Part shown: positions 1 through 5,909 of the stretch, one piece after another
How the letters are laid out: every line of letters starts with the position of its first letter
Numbering within the stretch: position 1 is the first letter of the stretch
Assembly (NCBI GenBank): GCA_034408875.1
Contig: JAWXCJ010000126.1
Span: forward strand, 1-13,092
Length of the DNA: 13,092 bases
Origin: JANNHK01 sp034408875
Lineage (GTDB): Bacteria > Actinomycetota > Acidimicrobiia > IMCC26256 > PALSA-610
Direction of reading: 5' to 3'
Notes under the pieces: generated by a model
The model's input: only the letters and a program-made list of their open reading frames with translations
What the model was told of the DNA's origin: nothing
Database searches by the model: none
Translations under genes and position numbers: made by a program

Positions 1-51
1 GTATCTGGGTGTCCGGGCAGGGTGGGGGGGCTCCGGACGAGACGGGGAAAG

Positions 52-57
52 TACCGT
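52..57 (+). promoter_or_regulatory. -10 element of a likely leaderless promoter for the RNA methyltransferase
   Basis: TACCGT matches TAnnnT and lies 7 bases before the GTG at 65. A transcript starting 6-8 bases after the hexamer would begin at or next to the start codon, so the mRNA would be leaderless. There is no Shine-Dalgarno sequence before the GTG, and no clear -35 box can be seen. This site is the main support for the chosen start. Confidence 0.45.
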
Positions 58-64
58 CAGAGCC

Positions 65-898
65 GTGCCTTCCCGCAGTGACGAGGTCGGGGCTGTCGCG
101 GCTCGCCGAGGCGCCCCCGATCCCGTCGTGGAGATACGCGACCCCGAAGACCAGCGGCTCGCCGACTACATGGGGCTGCGCCACCGCGGCGACCGGGTCG
201 ACGGCTTTTTCGTCGCCGAGAGCCGGCTGGTTGTCCGCCGGGTCGTACGCGCCATGCCCGACGCGGTGCGTTCGCTGTTCGTGACGCCGACTGTGGCCGA
301 GGCACTCGCCGACGTCATCGCGGAGATCCACGCGCCCGTGTACGTCGCTCCGTCCGCGGTGCTCGAGCAGGTGGTCGGCTTCGATCTGCACCGCGGCGCG
401 CTCGCGTCGATCGACCGCCATCCGCTGCCGACCGTCACCGAGGTGCTCGCGGGGGCGCGGCGGGTCGCGGTCCTCGAACGCGTCAACGATCACGAGAACC
501 TCGGTGTGCTGTTCCGCAACGCGGCCGCGTTCGGTGTCGACGCGGTGCTGCTCGATGCCGAGAGTTCCGACCCCCTGTACCGCCGTGCGGTGCGGGTGTC
601 GATCGGGCACGTGTGCACGGTGCCGTGGACGAGATACTCGACGCTCTCGGAGATCCGGGATGCGGGATTCGTACTGTGCGCGCTCACGCCTTCGGGTGAC
701 GTCACGACCGACGAGTATCGGTGGCCCGACACGTGCGCGCTCATGCTGGGCGCGGAAGGTCCCGGGCTGTCGGACGCGGCCCTCGCCGCCGCCGATGTGC
801 ACGTGCGCATACCGATGCGCGCCGACGTCGACTCCCTCAACGTCGCGACCGCGGCCGCAATCGCGTTCTATAGCGCTCGCGACGTGTCGAGGCGGTAA
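65..898 (+). CDS. TrmH/SpoU-family RNA 2'-O-methyltransferase
   Basis: Predicted 277-residue SAM-dependent methyltransferase that 2'-O-methylates a ribose in tRNA or rRNA in the cytoplasm; the target base is not readable from sequence. The N-terminal 120 residues resemble the substrate-binding part of SpoU proteins. The C-terminal knotted SPOUT domain carries all three SpoU motifs: N-D-H-E-N-L-G-V-L-F-R-N followed by F-G-V-D-A (motif 1), a Y-R-R-A-V-R-V-S-I-G-H segment (motif 2), and L-G-A-E-G-P-G-L with I-P-M and S-L-N-V-A-T-A (motif 3). GTG at 65 is chosen because of the TAnnnT box 7 bases upstream. An in-frame GTG at 128 would remove 21 poorly conserved residues. The frame stays open to the window edge but has no earlier start codon. 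The 3' end overlaps the convergent regulator gene by 31 bases. The family is secure; the target is unknown. Confidence 0.9.
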   Translation: MPSRSDEVGAVAARRGAPDPVVEIRDPEDQRLADYMGLRHRGDRVDGFFVAESRLVVRRVVRAMPDAVRSLFVTPTVAEALADVIAEIHAPVYVAPSAVLEQVVGFDLHRGALASIDRHPLPTVTEVLAGARRVAVLERVNDHENLGVLFRNAAAFGVDAVLLDAESSDPLYRRAVRVSIGHVCTVPWTRYSTLSEIRDAGFVLCALTPSGDVTTDEYRWPDTCALMLGAEGPGLSDAALAAADVHVRIPMRADVDSLNVATAAAIAFYSARDVSRR

Positions 899-1539
899 CC
901 GACCCCCCGGACGGTGATCAGCCAGCGCGGATGGCTCGGGTCCGATTCGACCTTGAGCCGGAGGCGGCGCATGTGTTCGGTGACGGTCGATGTCGTCTGC
1001 CACTTCGGCTTCGAGCGCCACACGGCTCCGAGCAGCTCGTCGCGGGTGTAGGTGTGTCCCGGCGCGCATGCGAGGAACGCGAGTAGCTCGAACTCCTTCA
1101 CCGACAGGATCACGCGCTCGTCGCCGACCCTCACTTCGTGGGCGACAAGGTCGATCGTGAGCTCGTCGAACTGCAACCTGCTCGAGACGGGGACGCGGAC
1201 AAGGTCGCGGACCCGTTCGACGAGGCCGAAGTGCACGGGTCGGCCGCGGTGCGGCAGTTCCTGGAGGAACACGTCGTTCTCGCCGTCGTCCGAGAGCATC
1301 AGGATCGGCACGCGACTGGCCTGGCGGAGGCGCCGTAGGAACGAGAGGGGCCGATCGCCGTCGCCGTGGAGGACGATGAGGTCGACCGGCTCGGTGTGGA
1401 CGGTCCGGCACACATTGAGTGCGTCGACGCAGACGACGTCGATGCCGCGCGCGTCGAGCGTGGCGAGTGTCGCGTCGACGGCGTCCGGATCGGGAACGAC
1501 GAGGAGCACGCGCGGGCGTACCTGCATTGCCGCCTTCAC
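868..1539 (-). CDS. OmpR/PhoB-type winged-helix regulator with a degenerate receiver domain
   Basis: A 223-residue transcription regulator. Residues 122-218 form a typical OmpR winged helix: L-S-V-K-E-F-E-L-L-A-F-L, then T-R-D-E-L-L-G-A-V-W, then T-V-T-E-H-M-R-R-L-R and the closing V-R-G-V-G-Y-R-L. Residues 10-115 look like a response-regulator receiver that has lost its chemistry. Where the phosphoacceptor Asp should end strand 3 (D-L-I-V-L-x) there is His58, and the conserved Lys before strand 5 is not recognisable; Ser83 fills the Thr/Ser position. It is therefore unlikely to be phosphorylated, and no histidine kinase is nearby. GTG at 1539 is chosen because GGAG sits 5 bases upstream and the GTG overlaps the ligase stop as GTGA; ATG at 1527 is the alternative. 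Last gene of the four-gene operon, so it may control that operon; this role is inference. Confidence 0.85.
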   Translation of the reverse strand: MKAAMQVRPRVLLVVPDPDAVDATLATLDARGIDVVCVDALNVCRTVHTEPVDLIVLHGDGDRPLSFLRRLRQASRVPILMLSDDGENDVFLQELPHRGRPVHFGLVERVRDLVRVPVSSRLQFDELTIDLVAHEVRVGDERVILSVKEFELLAFLACAPGHTYTRDELLGAVWRSKPKWQTTSTVTEHMRRLRLKVESDPSHPRWLITVRGVGYRLDTSRAL

Positions 1540-3020
1540 TGCCGCTCCAGTGCGAGCCGGGCGACCGACTCCAGTTGGTGGCGGCGGACCGAGCCGTCGG
1601 CCGTGCGCGGGAGCGACGGCACGACGATGACGCGCCGGGGTGTGGCTTCGGGGCCGAGCAGTTCGGAGCAGTGGCGGCGCACGCCGCCTTCCTCGAGCGG
1701 GCCTCGGGCGACGACGAGCGACCACACGTCGTCCTCGCCGGCGACGGCGCGGCTCGCGACGGCAAATACCGCGGCCTGGTCGACGTCGGGGTGGCGCTCC
1801 AATGCGTGCTCGACGCTGACGGGGTCGATGCGGCGTCCGCCCCGCCGGATGAGCGCGTCGACGCGTCCGTGCACCGTGTACGCGCCGCCGGGAGCAGTGC
1901 GGGCCAGATCGCCGGTGCGATACCAACCGTCGTGCTCGACCGGCGGCGTGACCCCGACGGCGTCGATACAGCCGACACACCGCGCGGGAGTTCGGACGAG
2001 GAGTTCGCTGCTCTCTGAGTCGATGGTTACCTCGATGCCGGGCAGTGGCGTGCCGATCGTGCCGTGCCGGGTCGAGGCGTGGTCGGTGATGCGCCCCATC
2101 GTGATCGCTCCACCGGCTTCGGTCGCGCCGTACCCCACCGCGACGGCGCACCCGAGACTGGCTTCGAGAGCGGCCGCGACCGATTCGGGGACCGGGCCGC
2201 CGCCGATGCCGACGAACATCAGGTTCGCGGGCGTATCGATCGGGTGGGCGTGCAGTTCGCGTACGAGGCGCTGCGCCAGGAGCGGGTACAACGAGACGTT
2301 GGTGAGCGCGTCGTCGTGCACGGAACGCAGCAGCCGGACCGGGCGGGCGGGGGCGAGCGGAACGAGTTGGTCACCGGCCAGGAGGGCCTGGAGTGCCACG
2401 GTGATGCCGGCGATCGTCGTGAGCGGCATCGTCGTTCCGTAGACCAAGCCGAGCGGTACCGACCGGGCGACGACCCCGAGGTCGGTAGCGAGCTTCGTTT
2501 CGTCGACCGTGCCGCCCGCGACACCGAACATTGCTTCGACGCGCAGCAGCTGGAGTATCCGCACCGACGCACCCAACGTCTCGTGGGTGTGGACGACCCC
2601 TTTCGCCAGGCCTGTCGTGCCCGCGGTGAAGACGACGAGCCCCGGTGGCAGCGCCGGCCCGTGGGCGCCGCCGAAGTGCACGATGCGGTCGTCGCCGGCG
2701 CGGCACGCCACGACAACTGTGGGATCGAGCAGCGCGAGCTGCGCCGCGGTCTCGGACGACGCCGGCATCATGACGGCGACCGATGCGCCCTGCCGGAACG
2801 CGGCGAAGAGCCACGCGAGTGTGGTCGGTTCGTCGTACGCCAGCAGCACGACCCGGGCCCCGCGCGCGACGCCGGCATCGCCGAGCGCGGCCGCGGCCGC
2901 GACGACGTGGGCGGCGAGATCGCGAAACGTGATGTCGTGGGTTCCCGCCCGGATCGCGGTGCGCTCCGGGTGTGAGGCCGTGGCGGCGTCGAACGTGTCC
3001 CACAGCAGCAGGGAGCCCAT
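1536..3020 (-). CDS. AMP-dependent acyl-adenylating enzyme (ANL superfamily), A10 lysine replaced by serine
   Basis: 494 residues, slightly shorter than most acyl-CoA ligases. Visible core motifs are A3 (F-T-A-G-T-T-G-L-A-K-G, residues 131-141), A5 (G-Y-G-A-T-E, 296-301), A7 (Y-R-T-G-D, 367-371), A8 (G-R-V-D-A-L-I-R-R-G-G-R-R-I-D, 385-399) and an A10-like end (L-P-R-T-A-D-G-S-V-R-R, 470-480). Enzymes of this family activate a carboxylic acid as acyl-AMP and pass it to CoA or to a carrier-protein thiol. In A10 the catalytic Lys that helps form the adenylate is Ser477, which may reduce or change the first half-reaction. The ATG at 3020 shares one base with the ACP stop (TGATG), and AAGG lies just upstream. 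The frame continues upstream to 3356, but that part is out-of-frame ACP sequence. With the ACP directly before it, loading an acyl group onto that ACP is the likely job. The substrate is unknown. Confidence 0.88.
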   Translation of the reverse strand: MGSLLLWDTFDAATASHPERTAIRAGTHDITFRDLAAHVVAAAAALGDAGVARGARVVLLAYDEPTTLAWLFAAFRQGASVAVMMPASSETAAQLALLDPTVVVACRAGDDRIVHFGGAHGPALPPGLVVFTAGTTGLAKGVVHTHETLGASVRILQLLRVEAMFGVAGGTVDETKLATDLGVVARSVPLGLVYGTTMPLTTIAGITVALQALLAGDQLVPLAPARPVRLLRSVHDDALTNVSLYPLLAQRLVRELHAHPIDTPANLMFVGIGGGPVPESVAAALEASLGCAVAVGYGATEAGGAITMGRITDHASTRHGTIGTPLPGIEVTIDSESSELLVRTPARCVGCIDAVGVTPPVEHDGWYRTGDLARTAPGGAYTVHGRVDALIRRGGRRIDPVSVEHALERHPDVDQAAVFAVASRAVAGEDDVWSLVVARGPLEEGGVRRHCSELLGPEATPRRVIVVPSLPRTADGSVRRHQLESVARLALERQ

Positions 3021-3271
3021 CAGCCTTGGGTGACCCTGGTTTCGTAGACGTTGTACACGTCGCCGACGGTGACGAGCTGACCGAGGAGCTGTTCGGGAAG
3101 CATGACGCCGGCGAGATCCTCGACGACGAGCAACAACTCGAAGGTCAGGACGGAGTCGAACGCGAGGTCGTCGCGCAGCAATGTGTCGGGCACGACCGCG
3201 ACGACCGGCAGCTCGAGCTCCGCGAGGAGGACCTCCCAGAACGCGTCGAACTCGAGCAGGGGAAGACTCAT
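3020..3271 (-). CDS. Acyl carrier protein
   Basis: An 83-residue acidic protein of normal ACP length. The helix-2 signature D-D-L-A-F-D-S-V-L-T-F-E-L-L (residues 34-47) matches the G/F-x-D-S-L pattern, with Ser40 as the predicted 4'-phosphopantetheine attachment site. Acidic, hydrophobic helices follow, including V-V-E-D-L-A (49-54) and a T-V-G-D-V-Y segment typical of the last ACP helix. The start ATG overlaps the GNAT stop as ATGA and the stop overlaps the ligase start as TGATG, so its translation is probably coupled on both sides. No ketosynthase or phosphopantetheinyl transferase gene is nearby, so this is more likely a dedicated small-pathway carrier than the fatty-acid synthase ACP. It should carry the acyl group between the ligase and the GNAT enzyme; this is inference from gene order. 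Confidence 0.87.
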   Translation of the reverse strand: MSLPLLEFDAFWEVLLAELELPVVAVVPDTLLRDDLAFDSVLTFELLLVVEDLAGVMLPEQLLGQLVTVGDVYNVYETRVTQG

Positions 3272-3885
3272 GCGGGGAGATCTTTGGTGATGCGGCGGAG
3301 CATGCGCTCGCGGTCGAGTTCGAACCGGTCGCGCCAGAGGGCGAGCAGGTGGACATCCCAGTAGCGGCCGCTGTGGTACTCGTGCTCGCGCCGCACGCCC
3401 TCGGAGTCGAGCCAGCGGCCGACGGTGCTCGCGAACGCCGGCAGGTTGTACTCGATGACCTCGCCGTACAGCTTGCGGAAGTCGTACTCGGCGAACAGGT
3501 AGTTCACGAACAGGAACACGCCTTCGAGCGGCCACATTCTCGTGTCCGGGCGGAAGATCGCGGCGATGTGGCAGTGCCCGTCGCGCGTGTTCGCGTCGTA
3601 CGCGGTGACGAGACCGAGGCGTTCGCTGCCGTCGCGCCGTTCCACGATGAACTGCACGAGGACCGACTGCCAGAGCTCGCGCACGAAGTCTTCGGGCCGC
3701 GGCGGCGCGCCGCGGTAGCGCCAGTGGGGCGCAGTGCGTTCGTCGACCGCGAGCTGGTAGCAGAAGTCGTAGTCGGAGGGTGCCAGGGCGCGCAGCCGGA
3801 CGCGCCGACCGCACAGAGGCACGTGCGGAACGGACTGGCGCGGGGTGCCGCGCGACGGCGCGAACAGTGCGGTGCTGAGTTCCAT
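3268..3885 (-). CDS. GNAT-family N-acyltransferase (RimJ/RimL-like)
   Basis: About 205 residues. The family pattern is visible as V-R-L-R-A-L-A-P-S-D-Y (29-39), a central strand region F-I-V-E-R-R...L-G-L-V-T-A-Y (79-97), H-I-A-A-I-F-R-P (106-113), a helix V-N-Y-L-F-A-E-Y-D-F-R-K-L-Y (127-140), and N-L-P-A...V-G-R-W-L-D (147-160). GNAT enzymes transfer an acyl group from CoA, or in some siderophore pathways from an ACP, to an amine. The glycine-rich pyrophosphate-binding turn usual in RimJ/RimL proteins (G-x-G-x-A) is absent; T-R-M-W-P-L occupies that place (115-120). This fits a donor other than plain acetyl-CoA, but weakly. The start is uncertain: ATG at 3885 or GTG at 3897, neither with a good ribosome site. 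First gene of the coupled operon; its stop overlaps the ACP start as ATGA. Confidence 0.82.
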   Translation of the reverse strand: MELSTALFAPSRGTPRQSVPHVPLCGRRVRLRALAPSDYDFCYQLAVDERTAPHWRYRGAPPRPEDFVRELWQSVLVQFIVERRDGSERLGLVTAYDANTRDGHCHIAAIFRPDTRMWPLEGVFLFVNYLFAEYDFRKLYGEVIEYNLPAFASTVGRWLDSEGVRREHEYHSGRYWDVHLLALWRDRFELDRERMLRRITKDLPA

Positions 3886-3950
3886 AGCGGGTTGCACCGT
3901 GAGATGTCCGGGTGCCGCGCCGCGCTTTCAGCGAATCAGAAGAAGTTGGT

Positions 3951-4499
3951 TCAGGGGACGTACTCGGACGACGCGATGTTCTTCCATGCCCCGACGGTAG
4001 GTGAGTTGCTGCGCGCGCTCAGTGTGAGCTGGCCGCCGGTTCCGCCGGTTCCGTCCGCGACTTTGGCATCGCAATACCGATTGTTGACCCAGGACTCCAT
4101 GCGGTTGTCGAACCCGAAGTTGGCAAGGTTTGCCCACAGGAACGTCGTCTGGAAAGCGAGGATGTCGCCGCTGAAGCCGACGCCGTCATAGAGAATCGCG
4201 ACTTCGCTCACGCCGCAGGAGAGCGCCGAAGACGCCGGCCACGACTCCGTGTCCTTCTGCGCTGCCGCCTTGAGCGCGTCGTGCATCTCGTTCTCGGTGT
4301 CGAAGCAGCGAATGTCGGTCTCGGTCAGGACCGCGCAGGCGTGCGCACCTTCCCAGCTCTCGGCCAGGCGGATCGCGTTCCCGTTGTATGTCGCGATTGC
4401 CGACTCGGTGTCGTTGGGCTCGGCCGAAGCGTCTGCAACCGTCGGCGTCAAAGGGACGAGCAAGAGTCCAGCTAGTGCAGACGAGGTAGCTCGCTTCAT
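3951..4499 (-). CDS. Secreted beta/gamma-crystallin-like protein (possible peptidase-inhibitor I36-type)
   Basis: A 182-residue protein with a clear Sec signal peptide: M-K-R, a hydrophobic stretch at residues 8-22, and an A-D-A-S-A cleavage site near residue 26. The mature part has Cys55, Cys65, Cys95 and Cys143, enough for two disulfides. Residues 101-142 read like a crystallin Greek-key motif, with Y-D-G-V-G-F-S-G (104-111), W-A-N-L near 122-125 and F-D-N-R-M-E-S-W (130-137). This pattern occurs in secreted actinobacterial proteins related to the Streptomyces metalloproteinase inhibitor. A Gly-rich D-G-T-G-G-T-G-G spacer (149-156) leads to a short C-terminal segment. The ATG at 4499 is set by GGAGG five bases upstream; a GTG at 4511 is disfavoured. 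The gene is divergent from the sigma-factor gene 79 bases away and may be one of its targets. The fold is likely; inhibitor activity is only possible. Confidence 0.72.
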   Translation of the reverse strand: MKRATSSALAGLLLVPLTPTVADASAEPNDTESAIATYNGNAIRLAESWEGAHACAVLTETDIRCFDTENEMHDALKAAAQKDTESWPASSALSCGVSEVAILYDGVGFSGDILAFQTTFLWANLANFGFDNRMESWVNNRYCDAKVADGTGGTGGQLTLSARSNSPTVGAWKNIASSEYVP

Positions 4500-4504
4500 C
4501 AACG

Positions 4505-4509
4505 CCTCC
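4505..4509 (-). promoter_or_regulatory. Ribosome binding site of the crystallin-like gene
   Basis: GGAGG on the minus strand, separated by 5 bases from the ATG at 4499. It overlaps the upstream in-frame GTG (4511-4509) and so decides for the ATG, which also gives a normal signal peptide. Confidence 0.7.
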
Positions 4510-4513
4510 ACAA

Positions 4514-4533
4514 TTCGCCGCGGGCGAGGCGAA
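4514..4533. repeat. Inverted repeat in the divergent promoter region
   Basis: TTCGCC (4514-4519) and GGCGAA (4528-4533) are exact inverted copies with an 8-base spacer. The element lies between the divergent crystallin-like and sigma-factor genes and reaches the minus-strand -10 candidate at 4533-4538. It could be an operator, or a small hairpin in the crystallin gene leader. Six-base arms can arise by chance in high-GC DNA. Confidence 0.35.
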
Positions 4534-4538
4534 AGGTA
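4533..4538 (-). promoter_or_regulatory. Candidate -10 box for the crystallin-like gene
   Basis: TACCTT on the minus strand matches TAnnnT. A start 6-8 bases downstream would leave a leader of about 27 bases containing GGAGG. A TTGACG occurs upstream at 4550-4545 but is too close to serve as its -35. The plus-strand reading of the same bases, GGTAACC at 4535-4541, resembles an ECF-sigma -35, with CGGTAC 17-19 bases further on. Low certainty for both readings. Confidence 0.3.
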
Positions 4539-4562
4539 ACCCCCGCGTCAAGAGCTCAGCGG

Positions 4563-4568
4563 TACGCT
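4563..4568 (+). promoter_or_regulatory. Candidate -10 box for the sigma-factor gene
   Basis: TACGCT matches TAnnnT and ends 9 bases before the TTG at 4578, so the message would be leaderless or nearly so. There is no Shine-Dalgarno sequence before the TTG. The overlapping CGGTAC, with GGTAACC upstream, could instead be an ECF-type promoter used for autoregulation. Confidence 0.38.
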
Positions 4569-4577
4569 CCGCGCGCT

Positions 4578-5111
4578 TTGGGCGGCTCAGAAGACGAACG
4601 ACGTTTCCGCGAACTCTACGACCGGACATATAACCGGCTGTGGAGTTTCGTGCTGCGTCGCGTCGCGGACAACCAGAGCACCGACGACATCGTGTCGGAC
4701 ACCTATCTCGCGGTGTGGCGCCGAATCGGAGATGTCCCGCCGGAGCCGCCGCGTGCAGACGCATGGGTCTTCGCGACCGCGCGGCACGTGCTCGCCAATT
4801 CGTATCGCAGTGGACGGCGCCGCATGCGGTTGGTGGACCGAGTGCGTGCGCAGCCAGTCGTTGCGGTTCTGCCGCCGGCCGGGGGCGACGGCGGTCACAT
4901 CATCGAGGCGCTCGCGCGCTTGAGCGCGTCGCAGCAAGAGATCCTCGTATTCGCGGCGTGGGACGACCTCACGACCGACCAGATCGCGGTCGTGCTCGGC
5001 TGCAGCAAGAACGCCGCCGCGATCCGGCTGTCGCGCGCGCGCGAGGCGTTGAAGGACGCATTGGCGCACGTCGAGAAGGCCTTCGCCGAAGAGGAGGGGG
5101 GTAGCTCGTGA
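4578..5111 (+). CDS. ECF-type RNA polymerase sigma-70 factor
   Basis: A 177-residue two-domain sigma factor with no region 3 or region 1. Region 2 spans about residues 11-82: L-Y-D-R-T-Y-N-R-L-W-S-F-V, the core-binding D-D-I-V-S-D-T-Y-L-A-V-W-R-R, and A-W-V-F-A-T-A-R-H-V-L-A-N near the -10-recognising part. Region 4 spans about 107-165, with L-S-A-S-Q-Q-E-I-L and the helix-turn-helix L-T-T-D-Q-I-A-V-V-L-G-C-S-K-N-A-A-A-I-R. It would direct RNA polymerase to a small set of promoters, probably in response to an envelope signal. The rare TTG start is chosen because it is the only one that keeps region 2 whole and it has a -10 box close upstream. The stop overlaps the next start as GTGA, coupling it to its probable regulator. 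The family is secure, the regulon unknown. Confidence 0.87.
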   Translation: MGGSEDERRFRELYDRTYNRLWSFVLRRVADNQSTDDIVSDTYLAVWRRIGDVPPEPPRADAWVFATARHVLANSYRSGRRRMRLVDRVRAQPVVAVLPPAGGDGGHIIEALARLSASQQEILVFAAWDDLTTDQIAVVLGCSKNAAAIRLSRAREALKDALAHVEKAFAEEEGGSS

Positions 5112-5818
5112 TGCACGAACACGACGACCTTCTCGTGGCGCTCGCCCGGGCCAACCCGGTAGCGACAGCCGCTATCGACCGGCGGGCGCTGCCTGCTGCA
5201 GACGATCTCTTCGAGCGCGTCGTGACCGGCGGCCGGCCCCGCCGGGATCGGCGCGTGCTTGTGGCCGTCGCCATCATCATCGCCATCGCTCTCGGGCTCC
5301 TCGCCTTCGGCCTCGTGCGCCGGGAGAGTCCCGAGAAGTCGCTCGGCGGCGTCGTGTGTCATCCCTCTCTCGATCTCACGGGTTCTCGATTCGTGTCGTT
5401 TGAAGCGGGTGGCGCGGTCGACGTGTGCGCCGACGCGTGGGAGCGCGGCCTCGTGGGCGAAGGTCCGGTACCGAATCTCTCGGCCTGCATCCTCGACACC
5501 GGCGTCATCGGCGTGTTCCCCGGCGAAGCGGGAACGACGTGTGCTCGGCTCGGTCTACCGGTCGCGCTCGAGCGCGACGCCGATCTCGTCAACTTCGGTC
5601 GCGACCTCGGCACGACCCTGAACGAGGAGTGCATCGGCGCCGACGAGGCGATAGCCGTGGTCGAGGCGAAGTTCGAGGAGTGGGGAATGGACGGCTGGGT
5701 GGTCTCACTCGGTGCGGGTCCGCCGTTCGACGCGGAGTATCCGTGTGCGAGCGCAGCAGTCGACGTCGACGGCCGAGAGGTATCGCTCATCGCCATCGGA
5801 TTCGACCCCAACCGATGA
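5108..5818 (+). CDS. Single-pass membrane protein, probable partner (anti-sigma-like) of the sigma factor
   Basis: 236 residues. Residues 1-49 are a charged cytoplasmic segment ending in R-P-R-R-D-R-R, residues 50-70 form one hydrophobic helix (L-V-A-V-A-I-I-I-A-I-A-L), and residues 71-236 should lie outside. The outer part has six cysteines (84, 107, 127, 145, 175, 213), an even number that would allow three disulfides. The gene follows the sigma factor with a GTGA overlap and a GGAGGGGGG ribosome site, the usual layout of a sigma/anti-sigma pair, so control of that sigma factor is inferred. The zinc anti-sigma motif H-x3-C-x2-C is absent and I recognise no known anti-sigma domain in the short N-terminus. 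GTG at 5108 and ATG at 5111 are equally possible starts. A terminator overlaps its stop codon. Confidence 0.75.
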   Translation: MMHEHDDLLVALARANPVATAAIDRRALPAADDLFERVVTGGRPRRDRRVLVAVAIIIAIALGLLAFGLVRRESPEKSLGGVVCHPSLDLTGSRFVSFEAGGAVDVCADAWERGLVGEGPVPNLSACILDTGVIGVFPGEAGTTCARLGLPVALERDADLVNFGRDLGTTLNEECIGADEAIAVVEAKFEEWGMDGWVVSLGAGPPFDAEYPCASAAVDVDGREVSLIAIGFDPNR

Positions 5819-5825
5819 TTTTTTT
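5794..5825 (+). terminator. Rho-independent terminator overlapping the stop codon
   Basis: CATCGG (5794-5799) pairs with CCGATG (5812-5817) across a 12-base loop. One A and a run of seven T (5819-5825) follow. The second arm includes the first two bases of the TGA stop. A second pairing, TCATCG (5787-5792) with CGATGA (5813-5818), is possible. This should end the sigma-factor/membrane-protein operon. Confidence 0.6.
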
Positions 5826-5835
5826 GCCACGCGAG

Positions 5836-5853
5836 GAATTGTGCGCGAATTGT
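5836..5853 (+). repeat. Direct heptamer repeat GAATTGT, one helical turn apart
   Basis: GAATTGT occurs at 5836-5842 and again at 5847-5853, start-to-start 11 bases. It lies in the 104-base gap before the PNPOx-like gene. Two copies on the same DNA face could be a regulator half-site pair. Two short copies may also be chance. Confidence 0.3.
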
Positions 5854-5883
5854 CGAACCGAGCTGTGAGGCGGTGCCCAGATC

Positions 5884-5900
5884 CTGACGACAGGCGTCAG
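5884..5900. repeat. Inverted repeat upstream of the PNPOx-like gene
   Basis: CTGACG (5884-5889) and CGTCAG (5895-5900) are exact inverted copies with a 5-base spacer. The element lies 10 bases before the -10 candidate at 5910-5916, where an operator or activator site would sit. CTGACG also resembles a -35 box, but its 20-base spacing from the -10 candidate is too long. Confidence 0.4.
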
Positions 5901-5909
5901 CGTTCGGGG

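Noticed and set aside
1540..2151. Extending the regulator upstream to 2151 (427 residues)
   Set aside because: The extension is an Arg/Pro-rich out-of-frame reading of the ligase gene. GTG at 1539 has GGAG at good spacing.
1366..2442. Plus-strand open frame of 358 codons opposite the ligase and regulator
   Set aside because: Low-complexity Ser/Arg/Thr composition and no motif. The minus strand encodes clear adenylation and winged-helix motifs.
3021..3356. Extending the acyl-adenylating enzyme upstream to 3356 (606 residues)
   Set aside because: The extra 112 residues are Arg/Ser-rich and lie out of frame over the ACP gene. The ligase family pattern begins just after the ATG at 3020.
4031..4055. 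Short tandem repeat in the crystallin-like gene
   Set aside because: It is the coding sequence of a Gly/Thr spacer (about two GGTTCCGCC-type units), not an independent repeat element.
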